A DNA stretch of 14,426 bases, taken from positions 1 to 14,426 of the forward strand of contig CAMMLF010000027.1 of the NCBI GenBank assembly GCA_946497585.1, read 5' to 3'. The position numbers and the translations under genes were made by a program. Positions 1 to 8,111 of this stretch are shown in pieces (within the stretch, counting starts at the first letter, position 1; each line of letters starts with the position of its first letter). Under the pieces are notes generated by a model. That model worked only from the letters and a program-made list of their open reading frames with translations, did not search any database and was not told the origin of the DNA. The stretch comes from an uncultured Clostridium sp. (GTDB lineage Bacteria > Bacillota > Clostridia > TANB77 > CAG-508).

Positions 1-52
1 CTTTTATGTGTTTAGTGATTAGAATTAGTAAGTTTTTTAGATCCTTCATCAT
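1..52 (-). CDS. N-terminal fragment of a divergent gene, function unknown
   Basis: On the minus strand an ATG at 52 follows an AGGAGG Shine-Dalgarno with 7 nt spacing (complement of 60-65). An open frame runs off the window after 17 codons (MMKDLKNLLILITKHI...). A second ATG directly follows the first, so either could be the start. The peptide is too short to identify. A divergently transcribed regulator next to an ABC exporter is a common arrangement, and a MarR-type regulator would fit, but nothing in these residues proves it. Confidence 0.6.
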   Translation of the reverse strand, partial: MMKDLKNLLILITKHIK

Positions 53-86
53 TGGTGTACCTCCTTTCTACCTGAAAGGTATGTTT

Positions 87-115
87 ATTTTACCACATAT
101 TACCATATTTGTCCA
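87..115 (-). promoter_or_regulatory. Promoter of the divergent minus-strand gene
   Basis: Read on the minus strand: TGGACA (110-115), a 17-nt spacer, then TAAAAT (87-92), a good sigma-A match. An inverted repeat CCTTTC/GAAAGG (63-68 and 74-79) lies between the expected transcription start and the start codon. It overlaps the Shine-Dalgarno and could be a control site. Confidence 0.55.
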
Positions 116-169
116 CATGTTTACGCAAAAAATTTGCATAATATATTAAAATAATAAACAAAAAAATTC

Positions 170-198
170 TTGACAAAAGTAAGAATTTGTTATATTAT
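170..198 (+). promoter_or_regulatory. Promoter of the ABC exporter operon
   Basis: A perfect TTGACA -35 (170-175), a 17-nt spacer and TATTAT (193-198). Overlapping alternatives (TATATT at 191, TATAAT at 196) have less suitable spacing. Transcription would start near 205, leaving an untranslated leader of about 200 nt before the first ABC gene, which is unusually long. Confidence 0.7.
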
Positions 199-204
199 AA
201 TAAA

Positions 205-403
205 ATGTAAAGTAGCGAAATGGCTAGTATAAGTAGTATTAATGATTTTAAAAATAATATTTCAAAAGTATAATAATATTAAAATGTAAATAAATTTTTA
301 GAAAGAACAAAGTAATTTGTTCTTTTTAAATCGCCATTTTGTTAGCAAATGGTTTATAGGTTAAACCAGAAAACCTAAATATATACGAAAGGAAAATAAA
401 AAA
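205..403 (+). promoter_or_regulatory. Structured leader with possible attenuator upstream of ABC exporter
   Basis: The leader can fold several mutually exclusive ways. A 10-bp hairpin, AAAGAACAAA (302-311), GTAA loop, TTTGTTCTTT (316-325), runs into a T tract like a weak AT-rich terminator. Downstream, CCATTT/AAATGG (334-339/347-352), GGTTTA/TAAACC (351-356/362-367) and TAGGTT/AACCTA (357-362/372-377) overlap each other. A long-range pairing of 213-224 with 333-344 (12 bp with two G-U) would cover the start of a small ORF and block the 334-352 hairpin. This looks like an attenuator, as known for some multidrug ABC operons. It has been read by eye and not folded. Confidence 0.45.
220..273 (+). 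CDS. Possible 17-aa leader peptide
   Basis: A short ORF, MASISSINDFKNNISKV, starts just downstream of the expected transcription start and ends before the terminator-like hairpin at 302-325. It lacks a convincing Shine-Dalgarno. Its position fits a leader peptide for ribosome-mediated attenuation of the exporter genes (the Bacillus bmrCD operon has such a peptide, BmrB). In AT-rich DNA a 17-codon ORF can also arise by chance. Confidence 0.3.
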   Translation: MASISSINDFKNNISKV

Positions 404-2143
404 ATGATAAAAAAATTAGCAAGTTACATCAAAGAATACAAAAAAGCAAGTATTTTAACACCTATTTTTGTTGTTCTAGAAGTAGTAATGGAAGTAATTA
501 TTCCACTTTTAATGTCAAAAATTATTGACGTTGGTATTCCAAATAGTGACATTAAATACATATTAGAAATAGGAATATTACTTACAATTTCAGCAATAAT
601 GTCATTATTATTTGGTATGTTGTCAGGAAGATTTGCAGCAAAGGCATCATCAGGATTTGCTAAAAATTTAAGACAAGGAATGTTCTATAAAATACAAGAA
701 TATTCATTTGAAAATATAGACAAATTTTCAACATCAAGCTTAATAACAAGATTAACAACTGATGTTACAAACGTACAAATGGCATTTATGATGATAATAA
801 GAATATTAGTAAGAGGACCAGTAATGTTAATAGCTTCATTATTTATGGCATTTAGCATTGACGTTAGACTATCTTGCGTATTCTTGGTAGCAATACCAGT
901 TCTTGGAGTAGCTTTATTTTATATAGCAATAAAAGCTCATCCAAACTTTGAAAAAGTATTCAAAAAGTATGATAAATTAAATAGTGTTGTACAAGAGAAT
1001 GTTGGTGGAATAAGAGTTGTAAAAGCATATGCAAATGAGGAACACGAGGAGAAAAAGTTCGATAATGTTAATAATGAAGTATATAATTACTTTAAAAAAG
1101 CAGAAAAAATAATTGCATTCAATAGCCCTATTATGCAATTTGTTGTATATTTTTCAGTATTAATAATTTCATGGCTTGGTGCAAAATACATAATTGGAGG
1201 AACATTCCAAACAGGTCAATTATCTAGCTTAATTACATATGCATGGCAAATATTAATGAGCTTAATGATGCTTTCAATGGTATTTGTTATGATAATTATG
1301 GCTCAATCTTCAGCAGAAAGAATTGTAGAAGTTCTAGATGAAGAACCAGCAATAAAGAATAAGAAAAATGCAATAAAAACTATTAAAGACGGTTCTATAA
1401 CATTTGAAAATGTAAGCTTTGCGTATAGTGATGAAAAAGACCCTAATAAATATGCTTTGCAAGATATTAATTTGGAAATTAAGTCTGGTGAAACAATAGG
1501 TATAATTGGTGGAACAGGAAGTTCTAAATCAACATTAGTTCAGCTTATTCCAAGACTATATGACGCTACAAAAGGAACTGTTAAAGTTGGCGGAGTAAAT
1601 GTAAAAGATTATGATATGGAATCACTTCGTGACGCTGTATCAATGGTTTTACAAAAAAATGTATTATTCTCTGGAACTATATCTGAAAACCTTAGATGGG
1701 GAGACAAAAACGCAGATGATGAGGAACTTGAAAAAGCATGTGAGCTTGCTCAAGCAGATAGTTTCATAAAAGAATTTCCAGAAAAATATGATACAAAGAT
1801 TGACCAAGGTGGTACTAACGTATCAGGAGGTCAAAGACAAAGGTTATGTATTGCAAGAGCCCTTTTGAAAAAGCCAAAAATCTTAATATTAGATGATTCA
1901 ACAAGTGCTGTTGATACAAAAACAGATAGTTACATACGTAAAGCTTTTAGAGAAGAAATACCTAATACAACAAAGATTATAATTGCACAAAGAGTTACAT
2001 CAGTTGAAGATGCAGATAGAATAATTGTATTAGATGAAGGAAAAATAAGTGGTATTGGAACATCTAGAGAATTATTAAAAACTAATAAAATATACCAAGA
2101 AGTATATAATTCACAAATGAAAGGAGGAGAAGAGAATGAGTAA
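404..2143 (+). CDS. Heterodimeric ABC exporter, subunit with degenerate ATPase site
   Basis: This is a 579-aa half-transporter: an N-terminal six-helix transmembrane domain (about residues 15-310) and a C-terminal nucleotide-binding domain (about 330-570). The Walker A is GGTGSSKST (369-377), with Ser374 where Gly is usual. The signature VSGGQ (473-477) is canonical. Walker B ends in Asp497-Asp498, so the catalytic Glu is replaced by Asp, and the switch His is Gln529. Paired with the next gene, these residues form the degenerate ATP site, while its intact signature serves the partner's active site, as in the TM287/288, LmrCD and BmrCD type. Exporters of this type move drugs, lipids or peptides outward; the substrate cannot be read here. 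The start follows GAAAGGA, and the last 8 nt overlap the next gene, indicating translational coupling. Confidence 0.93.
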   Translation: MIKKLASYIKEYKKASILTPIFVVLEVVMEVIIPLLMSKIIDVGIPNSDIKYILEIGILLTISAIMSLLFGMLSGRFAAKASSGFAKNLRQGMFYKIQEYSFENIDKFSTSSLITRLTTDVTNVQMAFMMIIRILVRGPVMLIASLFMAFSIDVRLSCVFLVAIPVLGVALFYIAIKAHPNFEKVFKKYDKLNSVVQENVGGIRVVKAYANEEHEEKKFDNVNNEVYNYFKKAEKIIAFNSPIMQFVVYFSVLIISWLGAKYIIGGTFQTGQLSSLITYAWQILMSLMMLSMVFVMIIMAQSSAERIVEVLDEEPAIKNKKNAIKTIKDGSITFENVSFAYSDEKDPNKYALQDINLEIKSGETIGIIGGTGSSKSTLVQLIPRLYDATKGTVKVGGVNVKDYDMESLRDAVSMVLQKNVLFSGTISENLRWGDKNADDEELEKACELAQADSFIKEFPEKYDTKIDQGGTNVSGGQRQRLCIARALLKKPKILILDDSTSAVDTKTDSYIRKAFREEIPNTTKIIIAQRVTSVEDADRIIVLDEGKISGIGTSRELLKTNKIYQEVYNSQMKGGEENE

Positions 2144-4049
2144 GAAAACTGAAAAAATAAACACAAATGCTAAAAATAAAAAGAACAAAAAGAGTTCAAG
2201 TAGTATTAATTTTAGCACAGTAAAAAGACTTTTAAAATATGCAGTTGGAATTTACAAAGTTCAATTTGTTATAGTTATAATTAGTATTATAGTAAGTAGT
2301 ATTGCCAATGTAATGGGAATACAATTCTTACAAAAACTAATAGATAACTATATAACTCCTCTAATGGGACAGCAAAACCCAGATTTAAGTAATTTGTTTA
2401 TGGCTGTTTTAGGTATGGGAGCAATGTATTTAGTAGGAATATGTGCAACATATTTATATAACAGATTGATGATAAATATTTCTCAAGGTGTACTAAAGAA
2501 AGTACGTGAAGATATGTTTAATCATATGCAAACATTACCTATAAAATATTTTGACACACATGCTCATGGAGAAATAATGAGTACATATACAAACGACGTT
2601 GACACATTAAGAGAAATGATAAGCCAAAGCATCCCTCAAGTGTTTTCAGCAGTAGTTACAATGGCAAGTGTACTAATATCAATGTTTGTAACAAATGTAT
2701 ACTTAACACTAATAGTACTTGGAATGGTTGTGCTAATGGTGTTTTGTGCAAAATATTTTGGTGGAAACAGTTCAAAGTTCTTCGTAAAACAACAAGAGGA
2801 CATTGGAAAAGTAAATGGTTACATTGAAGAAATGATGAATGGTCAAAAAGTTGTTAAAGTATTTAACTATGAAGAAGAATCTAAAGAAAAATTCGACAAG
2901 TTAAATGAAGAATTATGTGATAGTAGTACTCAAGCTAACATATATGCAAATATGTTAATGCCATGTATAGCAAACATAGGAAATTTAGGATATGTATTTA
3001 TTGCTATAATTGGTGGTATGTTATCAGTAAATAATATACTAAGTATAGGTAGCATAGCGGCTTTTTTACAATATATTAAATCATTTACAAACCCAGTAAG
3101 CCAAATATCTCAACAAATGAACTTTGTTATAATGGCATTAGCAGGGGCTGAAAGAATATTTGCATTGATTGATGAGAAGTCAGAAGATGATGATGGTTAT
3201 GTAACATTAGTTAATGCGAAAGTGGAAAACGGTAAATTAGTTGAGAGTGTAGAAAGAACTGGAATTTGGGCTTGGAAACATCCACATCATGATGGCACGG
3301 TTACTTATACAAGATTACGTGGTCATGTAGAATTTGAAAACGTAAACTTTGGATATACTCCAAATAAAATGGTACTTCATGATATTACACTAGAAGCAAA
3401 AGAGGGGCAAAAAGTATCATTTGTTGGTGCAACAGGCGCAGGAAAAACAACAATTACAAACTTAATAAATCGTTTCTATGATATTCAAGATGGTAAAATT
3501 AGATATGATGGAATAAATATTCAAAAAATTAAGAAAAAGGATTTAAGAAAATCACTTGGTATGGTATTACAGGATACAAGTTTATTTACAGGTACAATTA
3601 AAGACAATATAAAATATGCAAACTTAAATGCCAGTGATGAAGATGTAATAAATGCTGCAAAACTAGCAAATGCAGACCACTTTATTAGAAACTTACCAAA
3701 TGGATATGATACAGTAATTTCAGGAAGTGGAGAAGGTTTATCTCAAGGACAAAGACAATTACTATCAATTGCAAGAGCTGCATTATATAATCCACCAGTA
3801 TTAATACTAGATGAAGCAACATCAAGTATAGATACACGTACAGAACAAATTGTACAAAAAGGTATGGATGGATTAATGAAAGGCAGAACAGTATTTGTAA
3901 TAGCACATAGATTATCAACAATAAGAAACTCAGAATTAATAATGGTATTAGACCATGGAAGAATTCTAGAGCGCGGTGACCATAAAGAACTTATGGCTAA
4001 AAAAGGTATGTACTATGCATTATATACTGGTGCTATTGAAATTGATTAA
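2136..4049 (+). CDS. Heterodimeric ABC exporter, subunit with consensus ATPase site
   Basis: This 637-aa half-transporter has a Lys/Asn-rich cytosolic N-terminus (about 1-30), a transmembrane domain (about 35-340), a linker insert (about 350-395, with a WAWKHPHHDG segment) and a nucleotide-binding domain. Walker A GATGAGKTT (431-439) is canonical. Walker B carries the catalytic pair Asp559-Glu560 and the switch His591 is present, but the signature is LSQGQ (535-539), weakened from LSGGQ. Together with the upstream subunit this gives one active and one degenerate site. The insert is seen in related Firmicutes subunits and explains the greater length. The start has a good GGAGGAGAG site inside the end of the upstream gene. 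No clear terminator follows. Confidence 0.93.
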   Translation: MSKKTEKINTNAKNKKNKKSSSSINFSTVKRLLKYAVGIYKVQFVIVIISIIVSSIANVMGIQFLQKLIDNYITPLMGQQNPDLSNLFMAVLGMGAMYLVGICATYLYNRLMINISQGVLKKVREDMFNHMQTLPIKYFDTHAHGEIMSTYTNDVDTLREMISQSIPQVFSAVVTMASVLISMFVTNVYLTLIVLGMVVLMVFCAKYFGGNSSKFFVKQQEDIGKVNGYIEEMMNGQKVVKVFNYEEESKEKFDKLNEELCDSSTQANIYANMLMPCIANIGNLGYVFIAIIGGMLSVNNILSIGSIAAFLQYIKSFTNPVSQISQQMNFVIMALAGAERIFALIDEKSEDDDGYVTLVNAKVENGKLVESVERTGIWAWKHPHHDGTVTYTRLRGHVEFENVNFGYTPNKMVLHDITLEAKEGQKVSFVGATGAGKTTITNLINRFYDIQDGKIRYDGINIQKIKKKDLRKSLGMVLQDTSLFTGTIKDNIKYANLNASDEDVINAAKLANADHFIRNLPNGYDTVISGSGEGLSQGQRQLLSIARAALYNPPVLILDEATSSIDTRTEQIVQKGMDGLMKGRTVFVIAHRLSTIRNSELIMVLDHGRILERGDHKELMAKKGMYYALYTGAIEID

Positions 4050-4094
4050 AAAAGTATAAAAACTCAAGCTGTTGGAAAACATAGTAAAAGCTAG

Positions 4095-4111
4095 TCGCTA
4101 TTGAGTAGCGA
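4095..4111 (+). other. Small hairpin after the ABC operon
   Basis: TCGCTA (4095-4100), loop TTGAG, TAGCGA (4106-4111) is a perfect 6-bp stem. No T tract follows, so it is not a classic terminator. It lies just before the Shine-Dalgarno of the 25-codon ORF. Confidence 0.35.
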
Positions 4112-4127
4112 GTGAAAGGAGAAAACT

Positions 4128-4205
4128 ATGTTTAAGCCAACAGCTATTTATTTTGAAAAAAGTTATTTAAGTTTATTGCCAGAAGGAAAAAAGAAAAAAT
4201 CTTAG
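4128..4205 (+). CDS. Possible 25-aa small protein
   Basis: The ATG has a good Shine-Dalgarno (GAAAGGAG, about 6 nt upstream). The peptide starts MFKPTAIYFEK and ends in a Lys-rich tail (GKKKKS). There is no recognisable family. It could be a real small protein at the end of the ABC operon or a chance ORF. The stop codon abuts the promoter that begins at 4206. Confidence 0.35.
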   Translation: MFKPTAIYFEKSYLSLLPEGKKKKS

Positions 4206-4234
4206 TTGAAAAAACAGCATGAAAAGTATATAAT
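4206..4234 (+). promoter_or_regulatory. Promoter upstream of the TA-repeat ORF and lectin-fold gene
   Basis: TTGAAA (4206-4211), an exact 17-nt spacer, and a perfect TATAAT (4229-4234). Transcription would start near 4241 and read the TA-repeat ORF, then the hairpin at 4354-4405, and then the gene at 4447. Confidence 0.65.
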
Positions 4235-4260
4235 AAAGAAAAAATAAGGAGCACAAAACA

Positions 4261-4317
4261 ATGAAGAAAATCGACGAAACCCTTGGGGCTGTATATATAT
4301 ATATATATATATCGTAA
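4261..4317 (+). CDS. 18-aa ORF containing a (TA)10 microsatellite
   Basis: The ATG follows AAGGAG (8-9 nt away). The peptide is MKKIDETLGAVYIYIYIS; its Tyr-Ile run is encoded by the alternating TA tract at 4292-4312. Because the repeat unit is 2 nt, slippage changes the frame. With one more TA the stop is at 4322-4324. With one fewer, the ORF stays open to TGA at 4371-4373 and gives 36 aa with a basic C-terminus. It may be a phase-variable small protein or leader peptide; no family is recognised. Confidence 0.4.
   Translation: MKKIDETLGAVYIYIYIS
4292..4312. repeat. TA dinucleotide microsatellite
   Basis: Twenty-one alternating T and A bases, (TA)10 plus T. Perfect dinucleotide tracts of this length are prone to slipped-strand mispairing. 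This one lies inside a translated-looking ORF downstream of a consensus promoter. Confidence 0.9.
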
Positions 4318-4353
4318 GATTTAATAAAATAAACTTATGTAAACATAGAAAAG

Positions 4354-4405
4354 AAGCTATGTATTTTAGGTGAATGTAAAATTCACTTAATATACATAGC
4401 TTTTT
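4354..4405 (+). terminator. Strong hairpin terminator or attenuator before the lectin-fold gene
   Basis: AAGCTATGTAT (4354-4364) pairs with ATACATAGCTT (4392-4402). Inside it, TAGGTGAAT (4367-4375) pairs with ATTCACTTA (4381-4389), giving an almost continuous stem of about 20 bp that ends in TTTTT. It sits only 42 nt before the start codon at 4447, with no convincing promoter in between, so it more likely attenuates that gene than simply ends the upstream unit. Confidence 0.7.
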
Positions 4406-4446
4406 GCGTACAAAAATAATTAAAAGACGAAAGGAAAATTGGTATA

Positions 4447-5748
4447 ATGAAAAAATTAAATAAAAAACAGAAGATAATAATTTTAGTATCAGTAATAATA
4501 TTGTTAATTCTTATTGCAGTTATTATTGGAACTAATATTATTAGAAACCAAATAACTAGTGAGGAATATAATGTAGCAAATGGAAGTTCAAGTAATGGAA
4601 ATTTGCTACCGGAATATATAAAAGCAGGTATAACCTTAGGAGGGGTAACAGGAACACTAGAAGATTTGGACACATCAGATGCAACAGCAACAGCAGAGGA
4701 CATATTATGGGGAAAAATAGCTTATGCAAAAGGGCAAAGATTGGTTGGAACTAAAGTGGTAACTGTTAAACAAGGAAAAGAGTCACAAAAAGTATTTGAA
4801 AATAATACAAATTTAATAGATGATTATGGAAACAATGTAAAGGTTCCTGCTGGTTTTAAAATAGCATCGGATTCAGCAACAAGTGTAACAGGTGGAGTGG
4901 TAATAGAAGATGTATCAGCAGGGGATGAATATACAAAAGGAAGTCAATTTGTTTGGATACCTGTTGGCAATATAATAACAGAAGGAAATAAAATTGAAAA
5001 TCTAGTTTTAGGAAGATATGATTTTAGTGGCACAGGAACAGAAAAAATAATACAAACAATAGATAATTGGCAAGATACATCAGAAAGCGTTGAATCTGTA
5101 GATTTGAGAGCAAAAGAACTTGAAGGAGACTATAAAGCAAAAAATTTAAAAGATTTTTTGGAAAAAGCCACTAACAGCAAAGGATACTATATTGGTAGAT
5201 ATGAAGCAGGAGATGCATTGGCTGTTGACGAAACACACCAAAGAACAGAAAATTCTCCTATTACCGATACAGTTGTGTCTAAAAAAGGAGTGTATCCATA
5301 TAATAACATAATATATACTGAAGCAAGTCAATTGAGTAGAAATATGTACATTAGGGATGAATTTGAAAGTGATTTAGTGAATAGTTATGCATGGGACACT
5401 GCAACTGTGTTTATTCAAAAATTTAGTGGAGATACTAATTATTCAAGACAGCCAGGTAAAAATACGACAGGAAGGTTAGAAAAATGTGGAGAAAGTTTAC
5501 TAGCTAATGTAACTAATGGAGATGAAGTAATAGATAGAAGATGCAATATATATGATATGGCAGGAAATACTTGTGAAATTTCTACAGAATCAACATATAA
5601 TGTAACTGATGGAAATATAATAAGAGGAGACGATTACTATGGAGATTATGGCGAAGTTGGTGGACCAGCTTCTAGAACATGCATAGTACGTGATGCAAGT
5701 ACAACAAAGGCGAATAATATAGCTTTTAGAGTTATTTTGTATTTATAA
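4447..5748 (+). CDS. Membrane-anchored FGE/C-type-lectin-fold surface protein
   Basis: This 433-aa protein has a short basic N-terminus and one hydrophobic helix (about residues 9-31), then an outside domain. Residues about 50-105 hold segments such as LPEYIKAGITLGGVTGTL and AEDILWGKIAYAKGQRLVGT, similar in style to repeats in phage tail and surface proteins. The C-terminal part has FGE-sulfatase/C-lectin landmarks: GSQFVWIPVG, KGYYIGRYEAG, IYDMAGNTCE, a late IIRGDDYYGDYG and the terminal AFRVILYL. The fold is the one used by many DGR variable proteins. Its C-terminus has the same TES...RG..Y...Y spacing as the peptide encoded by the template repeat near 14300, but the codons differ throughout, so it is not a current target of that template. 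The Shine-Dalgarno (AAAGG) lies about 12 nt from the ATG, rather far. Ligand unknown. Confidence 0.75.
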   Translation: MKKLNKKQKIIILVSVIILLILIAVIIGTNIIRNQITSEEYNVANGSSSNGNLLPEYIKAGITLGGVTGTLEDLDTSDATATAEDILWGKIAYAKGQRLVGTKVVTVKQGKESQKVFENNTNLIDDYGNNVKVPAGFKIASDSATSVTGGVVIEDVSAGDEYTKGSQFVWIPVGNIITEGNKIENLVLGRYDFSGTGTEKIIQTIDNWQDTSESVESVDLRAKELEGDYKAKNLKDFLEKATNSKGYYIGRYEAGDALAVDETHQRTENSPITDTVVSKKGVYPYNNIIYTEASQLSRNMYIRDEFESDLVNSYAWDTATVFIQKFSGDTNYSRQPGKNTTGRLEKCGESLLANVTNGDEVIDRRCNIYDMAGNTCEISTESTYNVTDGNIIRGDDYYGDYGEVGGPASRTCIVRDASTTKANNIAFRVILYL

Positions 5749-5760
5749 TTGAAATAAGGA

Positions 5761-5796
5761 GATAGAAGCATTCTAATAACAGAGCTTCTATTTTTC
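5761..5796 (+). terminator. Rho-independent terminator of the lectin-fold gene
   Basis: ATAGAAGC (5762-5769) pairs with GCTTCTAT (5784-5791) around a 14-nt loop, followed at once by TTTTC. It starts 13 nt after the stop codon of the gene ending at 5748. Confidence 0.75.
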
Positions 5797-5825
5797 TTGC
5801 AATTAAAACTTTGCTATGCTAGAAT
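5797..5825 (+). promoter_or_regulatory. Candidate promoter for tex
   Basis: TTGCAA (5797-5802), a 17-nt spacer and TAGAAT (5820-5825). The -35 is only a 4/6 match. It lies directly after the preceding terminator, where a promoter for tex is expected. A small CTTTGC/GCAAAG inverted repeat (5809-5814/5828-5833) overlaps it. Confidence 0.4.
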
Positions 5826-5957
5826 AAGCAAAGACACAGTAAATATTGCAAATAAATTAAAAAAATTTAAAAAATGTATATTCAAGCACTAAGCTAAAGT
5901 ATTAATATCTGTAGATAAATAAGGAGTGCATAAAAATTTAATAGAAAGGATGAAAAA

Positions 5958-8108
5958 ATGAACATAGTACAAACAATTGCAAATGAATTAAACATAAAGA
6001 ATTATCAAGTAGAAAAAACAATAGAACTAATAGATGGTGGAAATACAATACCATTTATTGCAAGATATAGAAAAGAAGTAACAGGAGGACTAAGTGACGA
6101 AGTTTTAAGAAACTTAGACGAAAGATTAAATTATTTAAGAAACCTTGAAGAAAGAAAAGAAGAAGTTAAAACCTCAATAGAAAATCAAGGAAAGCTAACA
6201 GATGAAATTGTAAAAAATCTGGAAATAGCGCAAACTCTAGCAGAAGTAGAGGATATATATAGACCATACAAGCAAAAGAAAAAGACAAGAGCAACAGTTG
6301 CCAAAGCGAAAGGTTTAGAACCACTAGCTCAAATTATTAAAGAGCAAAAGGAAACTAAACCACTTGAAGAAATTGCAAAAGAATTCATTAATGATGAAGT
6401 AAAAACAGTAGAAGAAGCTATTGGCGGAGCAAAAGATATTATAGCAGAAGAAATTTCAGATGATACAGAATTTAGAAAACAAATTAAAAAGATGTACTAC
6501 AGAGAAGGTTTTATTGTTACAAAAAATGCCAAAGAAGAAAATCCTACATATAGCATGTATAATGATTTTAAAGAAAAAATAAGTACAATACCAAGTCATA
6601 GAATATTAGCAATAAATAGAGGAGAAAAAGAAGAATTCTTAAAAGTTAGTATAGAAAAGCCTGTGGATAAAATACTTAATTTTATAGAACGCAAAATAAT
6701 AAAAAATGATAAATTTGAACAAATACTTAAAGAAACAATCGAAGATAGTTTTAAAAGATTAATTGAGCCATCAGTAGATAGAGAAATAAGAACAGATTTA
6801 ACAGAAAAAGCAGATAAACAAGCAATTGAAGTATTTGGAAAGAATGCAAAACAATTATTACTAGGAGCACCTTTAAAAGGATTTACTGTTTTAGGATTTG
6901 ACCCTGCATATAGAACTGGTTGCAAATTAGCTGTAATAGATGAAACAGGAAAAGTTTTGGATACAGGTGTTATATATCCAACAGAGCCTCAAAATGACAT
7001 AGAAGGTTCAGAAAAAGAACTTATTAAACTTATAGTAAAAGACAATATACAAATGATAGCAATAGGCAATGGTACTGCATCAAGAGAATCAGAAAATTTT
7101 GTAGCAAATACTCTTAAAAAAGTTAAAGAAACTTTACATAAAGATGTATATTACACAATTGTTAGTGAAGCTGGTGCATCTGTTTATTCAGCATCAAAAT
7201 TAGCTTCAGAAGAATATCCAGATTTAAATGTTTCATTAAGAGGAGCTATATCTATTGCTAGAAGGTTACAAGACCCACTTGCAGAATTCGTAAAAATTGA
7301 CCCAAAAGCAATAGGAATAGGACAATATCAACATGATGTAGACCAAAAGAAATTATCTGAAAGCCTAGAAGGAGTAGTGGAAGATGCAGTAAATACTGTT
7401 GGTGTTGATGTAAATACTGCAACAGCATCACTTCTTTCATATGTTTCAGGAATCAATAAAACAATTGCAAAAAACATAGTAAAATATAGAGATGAAAACG
7501 GAGCAATTAAAGAAAGAAAAGAACTTTTAAATGTACCTAAACTAGGAAATGTTGCTTATGAACAATGTGCAGGATTTATACGTATTCCGAATGGAAAAAA
7601 TCCACTAGAAAATACAGGAGTTCATCCAGAAAGCTATGAAGTTGCAGAAGAATTATTAAAGAGTATAGGATTTACCCAAGAAGATATATTAGATAAAGAA
7701 AAACTAAGTAAAATCAAAGAAAAATTAAATGAGATAAATATTAAAGATTTATCTAATAAAGTAAATGTTGGAGAATTGACATTACAAGATATAATAAAAG
7801 AACTTTCAAAACCCGGTAGAGACCCAAGAGAAGATATGCCAAAGCCTATATTAAGAAGTGACGTATTAAAATTTGAAGACTTAAGGGAAGGGATGATTTT
7901 AACAGGAACAGTTAGAAATATTACAGACTTTGGTGCTTTTGTAGATGTTGGAGTAAAACATGATGGATTAGTACATATATCTGAACTAAGTGATAAATAC
8001 GTAAAAAGACCAAGTGATGTAGTTTCTATTGGAGACATTGTAAAAGTTAAAGTAATAGGCATAGATAATGAAAGACAAAAAGTAAAACTTTCAATGAAGG
8101 GTTTATAA
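5958..8108 (+). CDS. tex: Tex-family RNA-binding transcription accessory protein
   Basis: The 716 residues match the full-length Tex family. The N-terminal helical region has the family signature NTIPFIARYRKEVTGGLSDE (about 29-48). A YqgF/RNase H-like domain begins near 310 (GFDPAYRTGCKLAV). Helix-hairpin-helix segments lie at about 480-560 (VGVDVNTATASLLSYVSGIN). A C-terminal S1 RNA-binding domain spans about 640-716 (GTVRNITDFGAFVDVGVKHDGLVHISEL). Tex is a cytoplasmic nucleic-acid-binding protein linked to transcription and RNA metabolism; its exact role in this group is unsettled. The start at 5958 is preceded by AGAAAGGA. It is the first gene of a run of four plus-strand genes up to 10732. 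Confidence 0.95.
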   Translation: MNIVQTIANELNIKNYQVEKTIELIDGGNTIPFIARYRKEVTGGLSDEVLRNLDERLNYLRNLEERKEEVKTSIENQGKLTDEIVKNLEIAQTLAEVEDIYRPYKQKKKTRATVAKAKGLEPLAQIIKEQKETKPLEEIAKEFINDEVKTVEEAIGGAKDIIAEEISDDTEFRKQIKKMYYREGFIVTKNAKEENPTYSMYNDFKEKISTIPSHRILAINRGEKEEFLKVSIEKPVDKILNFIERKIIKNDKFEQILKETIEDSFKRLIEPSVDREIRTDLTEKADKQAIEVFGKNAKQLLLGAPLKGFTVLGFDPAYRTGCKLAVIDETGKVLDTGVIYPTEPQNDIEGSEKELIKLIVKDNIQMIAIGNGTASRESENFVANTLKKVKETLHKDVYYTIVSEAGASVYSASKLASEEYPDLNVSLRGAISIARRLQDPLAEFVKIDPKAIGIGQYQHDVDQKKLSESLEGVVEDAVNTVGVDVNTATASLLSYVSGINKTIAKNIVKYRDENGAIKERKELLNVPKLGNVAYEQCAGFIRIPNGKNPLENTGVHPESYEVAEELLKSIGFTQEDILDKEKLSKIKEKLNEINIKDLSNKVNVGELTLQDIIKELSKPGRDPREDMPKPILRSDVLKFEDLREGMILTGTVRNITDFGAFVDVGVKHDGLVHISELSDKYVKRPSDVVSIGDIVKVKVIGIDNERQKVKLSMKGL

Positions 8109-8111
8109 ATA

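Noticed and set aside
4443..4448. TATAAT overlapping the start codon of the gene at 4447
   Set aside because: No matching -35 lies 16-18 nt upstream (TTAAAA), and a -10 on the start codon would give a leaderless or truncated message. Probably chance in AT-rich DNA.
5925..5960. Tiny GTG-started ORF just upstream of tex
   Set aside because: It is only about a dozen codons, has no well-spaced ribosome site, and overlaps the tex Shine-Dalgarno.
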